This document shows positions 35,204 through 44,392 of a DNA stretch of 64,000 bases, in pieces. Within the stretch, counting starts at the first letter, position 1. Every line of letters starts with the position of its first letter. A model generated the notes under the pieces. The model made no database searches and was not told the DNA's origin. It saw only the letters and a list, made by a program, of their open reading frames with translations. The translations under genes and the position numbers were made by a program. This stretch comes from Kluyvera sp047971185. Its GTDB lineage: Bacteria; Pseudomonadota; Gammaproteobacteria; Enterobacterales; Enterobacteriaceae. The stretch covers positions 1 to 64,000 of the forward strand of contig NZ_JBKDZH010000046.1 in assembly GCF_047971185.1 (NCBI RefSeq), written 5' to 3'.

Positions 35204-36283
35204 TTAGCGCTTCGTTGGCTGAAACTCGACCCATGCTCGCGTCCCGGCTGCGGCGTCGCGGTTTTGCAGGAAGAATGCCGCCTCATGCAGCTGAGCGATG
35301 CGCGTGACGATGCTCAGCCCCAGGCCAATACCGCCGTAGCGGCTGTCCATGCGCACAAACGCCTGGCTAAGCTCGCCGACCTTCGACTCATCAATGCCAG
35401 GCCCTTCATCCTCCACAATCAGCATCGGCTTATTTGCCACCGCCAGAGACAGCGTGATGGTCGATGACGCCGGGCTATAGCGATGCGCGTTTTCCACCAG
35501 ATTCCTTACCAGCAGGCGCAGCAGCGTGGCATCACCGGAAACCGTCACCGTCGGCGTCGGCTCGTTAACGGCGAGGGTTTGTTCCCGCGCCGCCAGCATC
35601 GTCTCTAGCTCGCCTTTCAGCGGCTCAATCACGTCGCTCAGCAGGTTAACCTGCTGGTAGCTTCCCGCCGAGAACGACTGGCCGACGCGCGCCAGCAGCA
35701 GCAGCTGCGCCACGCTTTCGGTCATCTGATCTAAGCGCTGAATCAGCGGCGCAAGGTTCAGTTTCTGGGTTTTCTCCAGCAGCTCCAGATGCAGCTTCAG
35801 CCCCGCCAGCGGCGTGCGTAGTTCGTGCGCCACGTCGGCGGTGAACAGACGTTCGCGATCCAGCGTTTGCGTCAGGTTTTCGACCAGCTGGTTGATGGCG
35901 CGGGTGACGGCTTCAACCTCCACGGTGGTCTGCAGGAGAAAGATGGGCTGCAAATTTCCCGGCGTACGCGCATCCAGCTCTTTTTGCAGGTCGGCCAGCG
36001 GGCGGGTGATGCGTTTAACCGCCTGTAGACACAGGTACAGCGCCAGGCCGATGATCACCAGGCTTGGCACCAGCAGGCTGGCGATCGCTTCCCGTACCTC
36101 GTGGCGAATGTGTTTGACGTTATTATGGTTATGCATCAGCATCGCCACTTCCAGCTCGATCTGCTCTTTGCTCTCATGCCAGAGCCAGAACACGCTGATG
36201 AGCTGGAATACCACCAGAATCAGGCCAATCGCCAGCAGCAGCTGGTGGCGCATCGGCCATTGACGAACGGAGAAAAGCGCCAT
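35204..36283 (-). CDS. pmrB: Sensor histidine kinase PmrB (BasS)
   Basis: The membrane sensor for ferric iron and mildly acidic pH that phosphorylates PmrA. The 359 residues have two membrane helices around a short periplasmic loop rich in Glu (ESKE, HEVRE), a HAMP region, the phospho-acceptor in DVAHELRTPLAG and ATPase boxes NLVENAHRYS and DEGPGIDE. Closely similar to E. coli BasS. It follows pmrA by three bases. Confidence 0.94.
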   Translation of the reverse strand: MALFSVRQWPMRHQLLLAIGLILVVFQLISVFWLWHESKEQIELEVAMLMHNHNNVKHIRHEVREAIASLLVPSLVIIGLALYLCLQAVKRITRPLADLQKELDARTPGNLQPIFLLQTTVEVEAVTRAINQLVENLTQTLDRERLFTADVAHELRTPLAGLKLHLELLEKTQKLNLAPLIQRLDQMTESVAQLLLLARVGQSFSAGSYQQVNLLSDVIEPLKGELETMLAAREQTLAVNEPTPTVTVSGDATLLRLLVRNLVENAHRYSPASSTITLSLAVANKPMLIVEDEGPGIDESKVGELSQAFVRMDSRYGGIGLGLSIVTRIAQLHEAAFFLQNRDAAAGTRAWVEFQPTKR

Positions 36284-36286
36284 GCG

Positions 36287-36958
36287 TTACTCTGCCTTAA
36301 GGGTGTTGACCAGCTGATAGCCAAACCCGCGTACCGTGCGAATTCGGGCTTTGCCGACTTTGTCGCGCAGGTTGTGGATATGCACTTCCAGCGTGTTGGT
36401 TGCCGGTTCGTTATCCCAGTTATAGATATCGTTGTAGAGGATCTCGCGGTGTACCGGGCTACCGGCTTTGAGCATCAGGCGCGAGAGCAGGGCGTACTCT
36501 TTTGGCGTCAGGTCAAGCAGCTGGTCATCCAGCCACACCTGGCGGCGGGTGACGTTCAGGCGCAGGTTTTCCACCGTGACCTCGTTATCCCCCTGGTTCA
36601 GGTTCCGCCGCAGCAGCGCGCGGATGCGGGCGTTCAGCTCTTCCAGCGCGAACGGCTTGACCAGATAGTCGTCGGCGCCGGTGTCCAGACCGCTGACGCG
36701 ATCTTCCAGGGTATCGCGGGCAGTGAGGATCAGTACCGGGGTGCTCATTTTTTCCTGGCGCATACGCTGCAGGAAGTGCAGCCCGTCCTCATCCGGCAAA
36801 CCGAGGTCCAGCACCACCAGGCTATAATGCCCGTTGGCGAGGCTCAGTGCGGCCTGATGCGCGGTGGCGACACCGTCGCAGGCGTATCCTTCGCTCTGCA
36901 TGGCCAGAATGAGCCCCTGTAACAATAGGGTGTCATCTTCAACGACTAATATTTTCAT
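36287..36958 (-). CDS. pmrA: Response regulator PmrA (BasR)
   Basis: An OmpR-type activator of lipid A modification genes. The 223 residues have the receiver aspartate in VVLDLGLPDEDG and a winged-helix output domain almost identical to E. coli BasR (EVHIHNLRDKVGKARIRTVR). Ten bases after eptA in the same unit. Two PmrA boxes in this locus (38647 and 35045) would be its direct targets. Confidence 0.95.
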   Translation of the reverse strand: MKILVVEDDTLLLQGLILAMQSEGYACDGVATAHQAALSLANGHYSLVVLDLGLPDEDGLHFLQRMRQEKMSTPVLILTARDTLEDRVSGLDTGADDYLVKPFALEELNARIRALLRRNLNQGDNEVTVENLRLNVTRRQVWLDDQLLDLTPKEYALLSRLMLKAGSPVHREILYNDIYNWDNEPATNTLEVHIHNLRDKVGKARIRTVRGFGYQLVNTLKAE

Positions 36959-36968
36959 CCGTTCGCCT

Positions 36969-38600
36969 CTATTTGCAGGTGGCTAATATATCATCCGCTG
37001 CGTGATATTCCCTGGTCTCTACGCCGGTCATCCCCAGCACGGTTGAGAACAGATTATCCTGCGAGTAGTCATTCTTTTTAGCCTGTTGTTGCAGGCAAGC
37101 GTAATTTACGCCGTAACGTTTTTGGTAATCATCGGATAACCATAACAGCATTGGCACATGTTTTTGCGTTTCTGGCGCAATAGAATACGGCAGACCGTGC
37201 AGATAAACGCCATTTTCACCCAACGACTCACCGTGGTCGGAAAGATAAACCAGGCTGGTGGTGAATTTATCCTGTTTGGCCTGTAACAGTTTAATCGCTT
37301 TATCCACAATATAATCGACGTACAGAATGGTGTTGTCGTAACTATTTTTCAGCTGCTCCTGAGAACACGACTGAATTTCGCTGGTATCGCAGGTTGGCGT
37401 AAAGCGGCGGAACTGCGGCGGGTAACGGTTGTAATAGGTCGGGCCGTGGCTGCCGATGGTGTGCAGCACAATCACGCCATCGCCCTGCAGGCTATCGATG
37501 GTTTTTTCTAAATCGTGGAACAGCACCTCGTCATAGCACTCGCCGTCAATGCATTGGCCGGGTAACTTCATGGCGGTCATATCCTGGTGCGGCACGCGGA
37601 CACAGGCACCTTTGCATCCACCGTCGTTATCATTCCACAGCACCTGAATCCCCGCGCGCTGAATAATATCCAGCAGGCCCTCCTGATGGTGCGCCAGAGA
37701 CTCATCGTAACGCGCGCGCGGCATATTGGAGAACATGCAGGGCACGGAAACCGCGGTGGCGGTACCGCAGGAGGTCGTTTTCGGGAAATAGACCACGTTA
37801 TCGTTGGCTAAGCGCGGATTAGTATCGCGATCGTAACCGCCCAGCGAGAAATCCGCGGCGCGCGAGGTTTCCCCGAGAACAATAATGGTCAGATTTTTAC
37901 GCGGGCCGTTTTTCATGGCCGCTTTTTGCTGCGCATCTTCGCCAATTTTTACCAGCGGCAGATTGTCCATCTCGTGATGAAAATACCAGGAGTTGAGCGC
38001 CACAATACTGTTTGAGGGGTTCAGTGATTTCACCAGCTCTTTATTATTGCGGAACAGCGAGGCGTAATCCTTATAGAACAGGCCGGCAACCAGCACGATA
38101 ATCAGGGCTGAAACCAGCACGGTGCCTACGCGCATTAAAGTACCGCGCCACAGGCTGGCTGCCGGTTTAATTTTAATCCACCACGCCAGCGCAATAAACA
38201 GCAGGGCGGTAAAGCCCAGCACGACGATCATTTGTCCGGAGAGCAGGGCATAGCTTTCTGCCGCCGTGGTATCAAAAATATTGGTCACCATGGAACGGTC
38301 GACAATAATGCCGAAGTTCATCATGAAATATTGCGCGCTGGCGCCCAGCAAAATAAATAGCGTGACGAGAACTTTCTCAAGCCGAATAACGGAGGCGAGC
38401 GTCAGGCAAATGGCCATCACCGCAAAAGCGACGAACGGCATGGTCAGGAAGACCAGCGCGTTGTGCAGGCTGTTTACCGGTAGCAGGCTAAACGCCTGGC
38501 GATAAAAAACGACGTTCAGCGCCAGCGCAATATAGAGCGCGAACAGCACAATGTAGGTCAGTCGACTGACGGTTGGACGTTGACGTAACAGGTGAAGCAT
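36969..38600 (-). CDS. eptA: Lipid A phosphoethanolamine transferase EptA (PmrC)
   Basis: An inner-membrane enzyme that adds phosphoethanolamine to lipid A in the periplasm, lowering binding of polymyxin and other cationic peptides. The 543 residues have five N-terminal membrane helices and a sulfatase-like periplasmic domain with the nucleophile threonine in GETSRAADFS and metal residues in LSDHGESLGE. First gene of eptA-pmrA-pmrB, with a PmrA box upstream. In E. coli this operon lies elsewhere on the chromosome. Confidence 0.95.
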   Translation of the reverse strand: MLHLLRQRPTVSRLTYIVLFALYIALALNVVFYRQAFSLLPVNSLHNALVFLTMPFVAFAVMAICLTLASVIRLEKVLVTLFILLGASAQYFMMNFGIIVDRSMVTNIFDTTAAESYALLSGQMIVVLGFTALLFIALAWWIKIKPAASLWRGTLMRVGTVLVSALIIVLVAGLFYKDYASLFRNNKELVKSLNPSNSIVALNSWYFHHEMDNLPLVKIGEDAQQKAAMKNGPRKNLTIIVLGETSRAADFSLGGYDRDTNPRLANDNVVYFPKTTSCGTATAVSVPCMFSNMPRARYDESLAHHQEGLLDIIQRAGIQVLWNDNDGGCKGACVRVPHQDMTAMKLPGQCIDGECYDEVLFHDLEKTIDSLQGDGVIVLHTIGSHGPTYYNRYPPQFRRFTPTCDTSEIQSCSQEQLKNSYDNTILYVDYIVDKAIKLLQAKQDKFTTSLVYLSDHGESLGENGVYLHGLPYSIAPETQKHVPMLLWLSDDYQKRYGVNYACLQQQAKKNDYSQDNLFSTVLGMTGVETREYHAADDILATCK

Positions 38601-38646
38601 AACGGTAACCTAATAAGATTGATGCTCGCTATGCTGCCTGAGGTAT

Positions 38647-38663
38647 TTTAAGACAACCTTAAG
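38647..38663 (-). promoter_or_regulatory. PmrA box of the eptA-pmrAB operon
   Basis: On the minus strand CTTAAG-GTTGT-CTTAAA fits the PmrA site (two CTTAAN repeats, five-base spacer). It lies 47-63 bases before eptA and overlaps the last codon and stop of yvcK. It would make the operon self-activating. Confidence 0.85.
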
Positions 38664-39582
38664 ATTTTAAGGGAACCTGGCCAATGGCCTGAAGCGCCTC
38701 TTCCAGCGCTGCGCGCAGCAGGGTGCGATCGTGGCGATACGGTATATCGCTGGCCTCCAGCGGCTGCTGGATAATCGCTTTTCCCGCGACGCCGCTAATG
38801 TCTGCTTTCGGACCGACAACGACGGCATCAATCACCGATTTGCCAATAGCGTGCTCCAGCAGGTTAAGACGGTCGTTGAGCGTCAGGTTGCCCGCAGGGC
38901 TGTGCTCGCGGCCGAGGTTTTCGATGTACACCATCGACGCGGGCGTGCGGCGCATGGCCTGAGCAATTTCCGGCAGCAGCAGGATCGGCAGCAGGCTGGT
39001 GTAGAAACTGCCGGGGCCAATGAGGATTAAATCCGCCTCGGCGATGGCCTGCACCGCTTCACGCGTGGCGGAGACCGACGGCGTCAGCATCAGCTCCTGC
39101 GGCGGTTGCTTCAGCTGATCGATATTCACTTCGCCGTAAATTTCATGCCCCTCGCTGTCGATCGCCATCAGATCGACCGGCTGTTCAGACATCGGAATCA
39201 AAGACGCCTCAACCTTTAACAGATTTCTGATTAAATTGATGGCCTCCAAAGGCCGCACGCTCAGGTGATCGAGAGCCTTTAACATCAGATTTCCGAGGTT
39301 ATGCCCGGAAAGTTCACCGTTACCGCCAAAACGATACTCAAACATGGTCGACGCCACGCTCGGTTCGGTAATTAATTGGTTGAGGCAGTTACGCATGTCG
39401 CCCCAGGCGATGCCGCCTTCTGAACGACGAATACGCCCGGTAGACCCGCCGTTATCGGTGGTGGTGACGATACCGGTAAGGCGCGAGCCGAGCGATGACA
39501 GGGATGACATCACGCGTCCAAGGCCGTGCCCGCCGCCCAGCGCCACAACGCGGTCGAGATCGGCAAAAGTGCGATTGCGCAT
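38659..39582 (-). CDS. yvcK: Gluconeogenesis factor YvcK family (YbhK)
   Basis: A 307-residue CofD-like protein. YvcK in Bacillus binds UDP-sugars and affects cell shape on gluconeogenic carbon; the enteric role is unclear. The nucleotide-binding start VVALGGGHGLGRVMSSL and GGSTGRIRRSEG are intact and the first 120 residues are almost those of E. coli YbhK. Divergent from moaA. Confidence 0.93.
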   Translation of the reverse strand: MRNRTFADLDRVVALGGGHGLGRVMSSLSSLGSRLTGIVTTTDNGGSTGRIRRSEGGIAWGDMRNCLNQLITEPSVASTMFEYRFGGNGELSGHNLGNLMLKALDHLSVRPLEAINLIRNLLKVEASLIPMSEQPVDLMAIDSEGHEIYGEVNIDQLKQPPQELMLTPSVSATREAVQAIAEADLILIGPGSFYTSLLPILLLPEIAQAMRRTPASMVYIENLGREHSPAGNLTLNDRLNLLEHAIGKSVIDAVVVGPKADISGVAGKAIIQQPLEASDIPYRHDRTLLRAALEEALQAIGQVPLKS

Positions 39583-39831
39583 AGAACTTCCTTATGTCCT
39601 GAAAATGGGCTTACATTATCTTAACTACCACTAAAAGACGATGCTCTGTCCCGGGCAAAATGATGTATATCAATGCAAAAACGTGATTTTTACGTATTCT
39701 GTAGGGAAAGTGCACGATCATGTCGCTATATATAAGTTTATACAGCGAAAGCGAAAATGGCGAAACTGTTATTCTCGCGCTACTATTCGGCATAACCTGG
39801 TTCAGCACGCGGTATACTTCTGGCTGAACAA

Positions 39832-39945
39832 AACACTCTAGCCTCTGCGCCTAAGTTGAAAAATAGGGCGCTTTGGCCGCGACGGTTTCCACTGTCGCCA
39901 GGGCGAAGGAAGAAATGATCTCGCCTCCCGTATCTGGAAAGGTGT
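39832..39945 (+). ncRNA. Molybdenum cofactor riboswitch in the moaA leader
   Basis: The leader just before moaA matches the E. coli moaA RNA motif: CACTCTAGCCTCTGC at its 5' side, then the conserved GCTTTGGCCG and CCAGGGCGAAGGAAGAAATG stretches, ending in CGCCTCCCGTATCTGGAAAG by the ribosome binding site. It is known to sense Moco and shut off moa translation. The remaining 250 bases upstream are AT-rich promoter DNA. Confidence 0.93.
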
Positions 39946-39947
39946 CT

Positions 39948-40937
39948 ATGGCTTCACAACTCACTGATGCGTTTGCGCGCAGGTTCTTCTATCTGCGTCT
40001 GTCGATTACCGACGTCTGCAACTTCCGTTGCACCTACTGCCTGCCGAACGGCTACCAGCCCAACGGGGTCACCAACAACGGCTTTTTGTCGCTGGACGAA
40101 ATTCGTCGGGTGACGCGCGCCTTCTCGGCGCTGGGGACGGAAAAAGTGCGCCTGACCGGCGGCGAACCGTCGCTGCGCCGCGACTTTACCGACGTCATTG
40201 CCGCAGTGAAAGAAAATGCCTCTATCCGCCAGATTGCGGTAACCACCAACGGTTACCGCATGGCGCGTGACGTTGCGGCCTGGCGTGATGCCGGGTTAAC
40301 GGCGCTCAACGTTAGCGTCGATAGCCTCGACGCGCGCCAGTTTTACGCGATCACGGGGCAGGATAAATTCCGCCAGGTGATGGACGGCATCGATGCCGCC
40401 TTTACCGCCGGCTTTGAAAAAGTGAAGGTTAACACCGTGCTGATGCGCGACGTCAACCATCACCAGCTCGACACCTTTCTGGCGTGGATCAAACCGCGCC
40501 GCATTCAACTCCGCTTTATTGAACTGATGGAAACCGGCGAGGGCAGCGAGCTGTTCCGTAAGCACCATATCTCAGGCATGGTGCTGCGCGACGAGCTGCT
40601 CAAACGCGGCTGGATCCATCAGATCCGTCAGCGCAGCGACGGCCCGGCGCAGGTCTTCTGCCACCCCGACTACGAAGGGGAAATCGGCTTAATCATGCCG
40701 TATGAGAAAGACTTCTGCGCCAGCTGTAACCGTCTGCGCGTATCGTCCGTTGGGAAGCTGCATCTGTGCCTGTTTGGCGACGGCGGCGTAGACCTGCGCG
40801 AACTGCTGGCCGAAGACGCCCAGCAGCAGGCGCTGGAAGACCGCATTGCCGAAGCCTTAACCCATAAAAAACAGACCCACTTCCTGCATCAGGGCAATAC
40901 CGGAATTACCCAGAATTTATCCTATATTGGTGGATGA
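39948..40937 (+). CDS. moaA: GTP 3',8-cyclase MoaA
   Basis: A radical SAM enzyme that, with MoaC, converts GTP to cyclic pyranopterin phosphate, the first step of Moco synthesis. The 329 residues carry the N-terminal cluster CNFRCTYC, a second cluster in FCASCNRLRV and LCLFG, and the functional C-terminal Gly-Gly. ATG 39948 is the family start; the frame runs open into the riboswitch. Confidence 0.98.
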   Translation: MASQLTDAFARRFFYLRLSITDVCNFRCTYCLPNGYQPNGVTNNGFLSLDEIRRVTRAFSALGTEKVRLTGGEPSLRRDFTDVIAAVKENASIRQIAVTTNGYRMARDVAAWRDAGLTALNVSVDSLDARQFYAITGQDKFRQVMDGIDAAFTAGFEKVKVNTVLMRDVNHHQLDTFLAWIKPRRIQLRFIELMETGEGSELFRKHHISGMVLRDELLKRGWIHQIRQRSDGPAQVFCHPDYEGEIGLIMPYEKDFCASCNRLRVSSVGKLHLCLFGDGGVDLRELLAEDAQQQALEDRIAEALTHKKQTHFLHQGNTGITQNLSYIGG

Positions 40938-40959
40938 TTGGTCATCAAGGAGCTATCAA

Positions 40960-41472
40960 ATGAGTCAGGTGAGCGCTGAATTTATCCCGACACGCATTGC
41001 TATTCTTACCGTTTCCAGCCGCCGCGGCGAAGAGGATGACACCTCAGGCCATTTCCTGCGCGACTCCGCCCTTGAGGCAGGTCACCAGATCGTCGATAAG
41101 GCGATTGTGAAAGAGAACCGCTACCAGATCCGCGCCCAGGTTTCCGCCTGGATTGCCCGCGACGACGTGCAGGTGGTGTTGATTACCGGCGGCACCGGCC
41201 TGACCGACGGCGATCAGGCCCCGGAAGCCCTGCTGCCGCTGTTTGACCGTGAAATCGAAGGCTTTGGCGAAGTGTTCCGCATGCTGTCGTTTGAAGAGAT
41301 TGGCACCGCCACGCTGCAATCGCGCGCCGTCGCCGGTATGGCCAACCGCACGCTGATCTTCGCCATGCCCGGCTCGACCAAAGCCTGCCGTACCGCGTGG
41401 GACAACATTATCGCCCCGCAGCTGGATGCCCGTACGCGTCCGTGTAACTTCCACCCTCATCTGAAGAAATAA
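40960..41472 (+). CDS. moaB: Molybdopterin adenylyltransferase-like protein MoaB
   Basis: A MogA-like protein of the Moco operon; in E. coli it is dispensable for Moco synthesis. The 170 residues contain the MPT-binding motif ITGGTGLTDGDQ and AMPGSTKA. ATG 40960 follows AAGGAG. Confidence 0.96.
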   Translation: MSQVSAEFIPTRIAILTVSSRRGEEDDTSGHFLRDSALEAGHQIVDKAIVKENRYQIRAQVSAWIARDDVQVVLITGGTGLTDGDQAPEALLPLFDREIEGFGEVFRMLSFEEIGTATLQSRAVAGMANRTLIFAMPGSTKACRTAWDNIIAPQLDARTRPCNFHPHLKK

Positions 41473-41475
41473 CCG

Positions 41476-41961
41476 ATGTCGCAACTAACCCATATCAACG
41501 CGGCGGGTGAAGCCCATATGGTGGATGTCTCCGCCAAGGCGGAAACCGTCCGCGAAGCGCGCGCTGAAGCGTTTGTCACCATGCTGCCGGAAACGCTGGC
41601 GATGATCATCGACGGTAGCCACCACAAGGGCGACGTGTTTGCCACGGCGCGTATTGCCGGTATTCAGGCCGCCAAGCGCACCTGGGAGCTGATTCCTCTG
41701 TGCCACCCGCTGATGCTCAGCAAGGTAGAAGTGAATTTACAGGCGCAGCCGGAGCATAACCGGGTGCGTATTGAATCGCTGTGCCGACTGACCGGTAAAA
41801 CCGGGGTTGAGATGGAGGCGCTGACCGCCGCGTCGGTCGCTGCGTTGACCATCTACGACATGTGTAAAGCGGTACAAAAAGATATGGTGATTGGCCCGGT
41901 TCGCCTGCTGGCGAAAAGCGGCGGTAAATCGGGTGATTTCAAGGCGGATACTCATGATTAA
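41476..41961 (+). CDS. moaC: Cyclic pyranopterin monophosphate synthase MoaC
   Basis: It completes conversion of the MoaA product to cyclic pyranopterin monophosphate. The 161 residues have the family segments LIPLCHPLMLSKV and TGVEMEALTAAS that build the active site between subunits. Three bases after moaB; it overlaps moaD by eight. Confidence 0.97.
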   Translation: MSQLTHINAAGEAHMVDVSAKAETVREARAEAFVTMLPETLAMIIDGSHHKGDVFATARIAGIQAAKRTWELIPLCHPLMLSKVEVNLQAQPEHNRVRIESLCRLTGKTGVEMEALTAASVAALTIYDMCKAVQKDMVIGPVRLLAKSGGKSGDFKADTHD

Positions 41962-42199
41962 TGTGCTGTTTTTTGCTCAGGTTCGTGAGCTGGTGGGCGT
42001 GGACTCGCTGGCGCTGGCGCCTGAATTTGCCAATGTGGAAGCCGTGCGTCAGCATCTGGCCGCGCAGGAAGGGCGCTGGTCGTTGGCCCTTGAAGAGGGC
42101 AAGCTGCTGGCGGCGGTGAACCAGACGCTGGTCAGCTTCGATCACCCGGTTACCGATGGTGATGAAGTGGCGTTTTTCCCGCCGGTGACGGGAGGGTAA
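41954..42199 (+). CDS. moaD: Molybdopterin synthase sulfur carrier subunit MoaD
   Basis: A ubiquitin-fold protein whose C-terminal Gly-Gly is converted to a thiocarboxylate that donates sulfur to molybdopterin. The 81 residues end PPVTGG. ATG 41954 overlaps the moaC end. Confidence 0.96.
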   Translation: MINVLFFAQVRELVGVDSLALAPEFANVEAVRQHLAAQEGRWSLALEEGKLLAAVNQTLVSFDHPVTDGDEVAFFPPVTGG

Positions 42200-42200
42200 C

Positions 42201-42653
42201 ATGAGCGAAACCCGTATTATCGTTCGCCATGAACGCTTTAGCGTTGGCGATGAATATCCCTGGCTGGCTGAACGCGATGAAGATGGCGCGGTGGTGACGT
42301 TTACCGGCAAAGTGCGTAACCATAATCTTGGCGATAGCGTGAAGGCGCTGAGCCTTGAGCACTACCCGGGTATGACCGAAAAAGCGCTGGCGGAAATCGT
42401 CGACGCCGCCCGTGAACGCTGGCCGCTGGGCCGCGTCACCGTGATTCACCGCATCGGCGAGATGTGGCCGGGCGAGGAGATTGTTTTCGTCGGCGTCACC
42501 AGCGCCCATCGCGGCAGCGCCTTTGACGCCGGTGAATTTATCATGGACTATCTAAAGACCCGCGCGCCGTTCTGGAAGCGTGAAGCCACGCCGGAAGGCG
42601 AGCGCTGGGTGGAAGCGCGCGACAGCGATAAACAGGCAGCCGAGCGTTGGTAG
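42201..42653 (+). CDS. moaE: Molybdopterin synthase catalytic subunit MoaE
   Basis: It transfers two sulfurs from MoaD to cyclic pyranopterin monophosphate. The 150 residues contain the active-site lysine segment LKTRAPFWKRE. It starts one base after moaD and closes moaABCDE. Confidence 0.97.
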   Translation: MSETRIIVRHERFSVGDEYPWLAERDEDGAVVTFTGKVRNHNLGDSVKALSLEHYPGMTEKALAEIVDAARERWPLGRVTVIHRIGEMWPGEEIVFVGVTSAHRGSAFDAGEFIMDYLKTRAPFWKREATPEGERWVEARDSDKQAAERW

Positions 42654-42695
42654 CGTTACACTTACTTCAGGCTTTCATCAATTCAGGAGAACGTC

Positions 42696-43400
42696 ATGGA
42701 TCGATTCCCTCGCTCTGATTCAATCGTGCAGGCCCGTAGCGGTCTGCAAACCTATATGGCGCAGGTTTACGGCTGGATGACCTGCGGGCTGCTGCTGACC
42801 GCGTTTATTGCGTGGTACGCGGCGAACACGCCGGCGGTGATGATGTTTGTTTTCTCCAGCAAAATCACCTTTTTCGGCCTGATCATCGCCCAGCTGGCGC
42901 TGGTGTTCGTGCTTTCCGGCATGGTGCAGCGTTTAAGCGCCGGCATGGCCACGACGCTGTTTATGCTCTACTCGGCGCTTACCGGGCTGACGCTATCCAG
43001 CATTTTTATCGTCTACACCTATTCATCTATCGCCAGCACCTTCGTGGTCACCGGCGGGATGTTCGGCATCATGAGCCTGTACGGCTACACCACCAAACGT
43101 GATTTAAGCGGCCTCGGCAGCATGCTGTTTATGGGGCTGATTGGTATCGTGCTGGCCTCGCTGGTCAACTTCTGGCTGAAAAGCGACGCGTTGATGTGGG
43201 CCATTACCTATATCGGCGTGGTGATCTTCGTCGGCCTGACCGCCTACGACACCCAGAAGCTGAAAAACATCGGCGAGCAGATTGACGTGCGCGACTCGTC
43301 GAACCTGCGCAAATACGCCATTCTCGGCGCGCTGACGCTGTACCTCGACTTTATCAACCTGTTCCTGATGCTGCTGCGGATTTTTGGTAACCGGCGCTAG
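42696..43400 (+). CDS. ybhL: Bax inhibitor-1 family membrane protein YbhL
   Basis: A 234-residue inner-membrane protein with seven predicted helices, of the BI-1/YccA family; related bacterial members conduct calcium, but the role of YbhL is unproven. The C-terminal Asp pair of the family (ITYIGVVIFVGLTAYDTQK) is visible. Downstream of moaE and followed by a terminator. Confidence 0.93.
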   Translation: MDRFPRSDSIVQARSGLQTYMAQVYGWMTCGLLLTAFIAWYAANTPAVMMFVFSSKITFFGLIIAQLALVFVLSGMVQRLSAGMATTLFMLYSALTGLTLSSIFIVYTYSSIASTFVVTGGMFGIMSLYGYTTKRDLSGLGSMLFMGLIGIVLASLVNFWLKSDALMWAITYIGVVIFVGLTAYDTQKLKNIGEQIDVRDSSNLRKYAILGALTLYLDFINLFLMLLRIFGNRR

Positions 43401-43420
43401 GTAGGCTAAGTGAGTTAAAA

Positions 43421-43452
43421 AATCCCGGACTGGTTCCGGGATTTTTTTCGGA
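43421..43452 (+). terminator. Terminator of ybhL, first copy of a 31-base direct repeat
   Basis: ATCCCGGA and TCCGGGAT arms enclose a short loop and run into TTTTTTT. The block 43422-43452 recurs at 44393-44423 with one mismatch (30 of 31 bases). Confidence 0.88.
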
Positions 43453-43548
43453 ATTAATTAAGAAGAAAAGTTTCTTTTTCATCAAATAAATCAGGGAGAA
43501 AATGTTAGAATCTAGAACAATGAATTAAATGTTCGGAGATATGATTTT

Positions 43549-44058
43549 ATGTCAATTCAAATGTCATGTGCTTTTGATAAGGAAGATATTAAGAATACTT
43601 TAGGGAAGTACAATTCTTGGGTGCCTGATAGTTACATCGATTTTCTATCACAATCAAACGGCATGTTTATTAATGGCGATTCCTATTGCGTTATACCATT
43701 CAGCAAAGTAGATTCTAAAGAAATTAGTATTCAAGAGATTTATGGCGTTAGAGCCAGGAATGTTGAGTTTGATCTTGATAATATTAATAGGTTTAGAGAT
43801 GATATTATGGCTTTCCAAAATCCGCTAATTATCGCTGGGGACCCTGGTGGCAATTTTTTTCTCTTTAGCGGTAATCAGGATGATGATGCTGTCTATTACT
43901 GGGATAGAGCTCATATTCACTTTGAACATTGCTATGATTACCCTGAAGGTAATGAAGAAGGAAATATTTATAAATTATCCAATAGTTTTAATGGATTTTA
44001 TAAACTGATAATGAGGAATGTAGGGGGAGATATAAGTATTGTCACGCAATGCCTTTAG
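43549..44058 (+). CDS. SMI1/KNR4 (SUKH) family protein, orphan immunity-like
   Basis: A 169-residue acidic protein with the SUKH pattern: VPDSYIDFLSQSNG near residue 25, IAGDPGGNFFLFS near 95 and VYYWDRAH near 115. In bacteria SUKH proteins are mostly immunity proteins against toxins of polymorphic secretion systems; no toxin gene lies beside it. GGAG precedes the ATG. Base use is very AT-rich against its neighbours, and the gene sits between two copies of the ybhL terminator, both signs of acquisition. Confidence 0.82.
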   Translation: MSIQMSCAFDKEDIKNTLGKYNSWVPDSYIDFLSQSNGMFINGDSYCVIPFSKVDSKEISIQEIYGVRARNVEFDLDNINRFRDDIMAFQNPLIIAGDPGGNFFLFSGNQDDDAVYYWDRAHIHFEHCYDYPEGNEEGNIYKLSNSFNGFYKLIMRNVGGDISIVTQCL

Positions 44059-44392
44059 AATACAGCAGTTTTACAGGGGGGAAGTTTATCTAACTCATTG
44101 CTAGTACATTGTCACTATGCATAATGGAAGAGCAACTGATGTTGAACTTAATGCTAGAAAGTTTCCGGATATACTTTCTGAAAGACGTAGTTGCCTCTTT
44201 TTTCATTATTTTGTCTTAATCCTGATTTAATCGATAAAATGATTTTCAGTAGCCGCAAATAATATTTGCCATATGGAGTATGATGTTTTCAACACAACTT
44301 AGCGGGTATTTCGGCGTATTTCAACTGCGGGCCGATGGTTGTCTATCTGCGATTTCTAACGCTGTATTTAACATAACTGATTTTTCTGAACG
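44059..44392. other. AT-rich gap after the SUKH gene
   Basis: No supported gene. A 37-codon frame at 44117-44230 (start MHNGRATDVELNARKFPD) is unsupported by a ribosome binding site and may be the remnant of a toxin or immunity gene. A frame at 44280-44486 reads through a terminator and is probably not coding. Confidence 0.4.
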
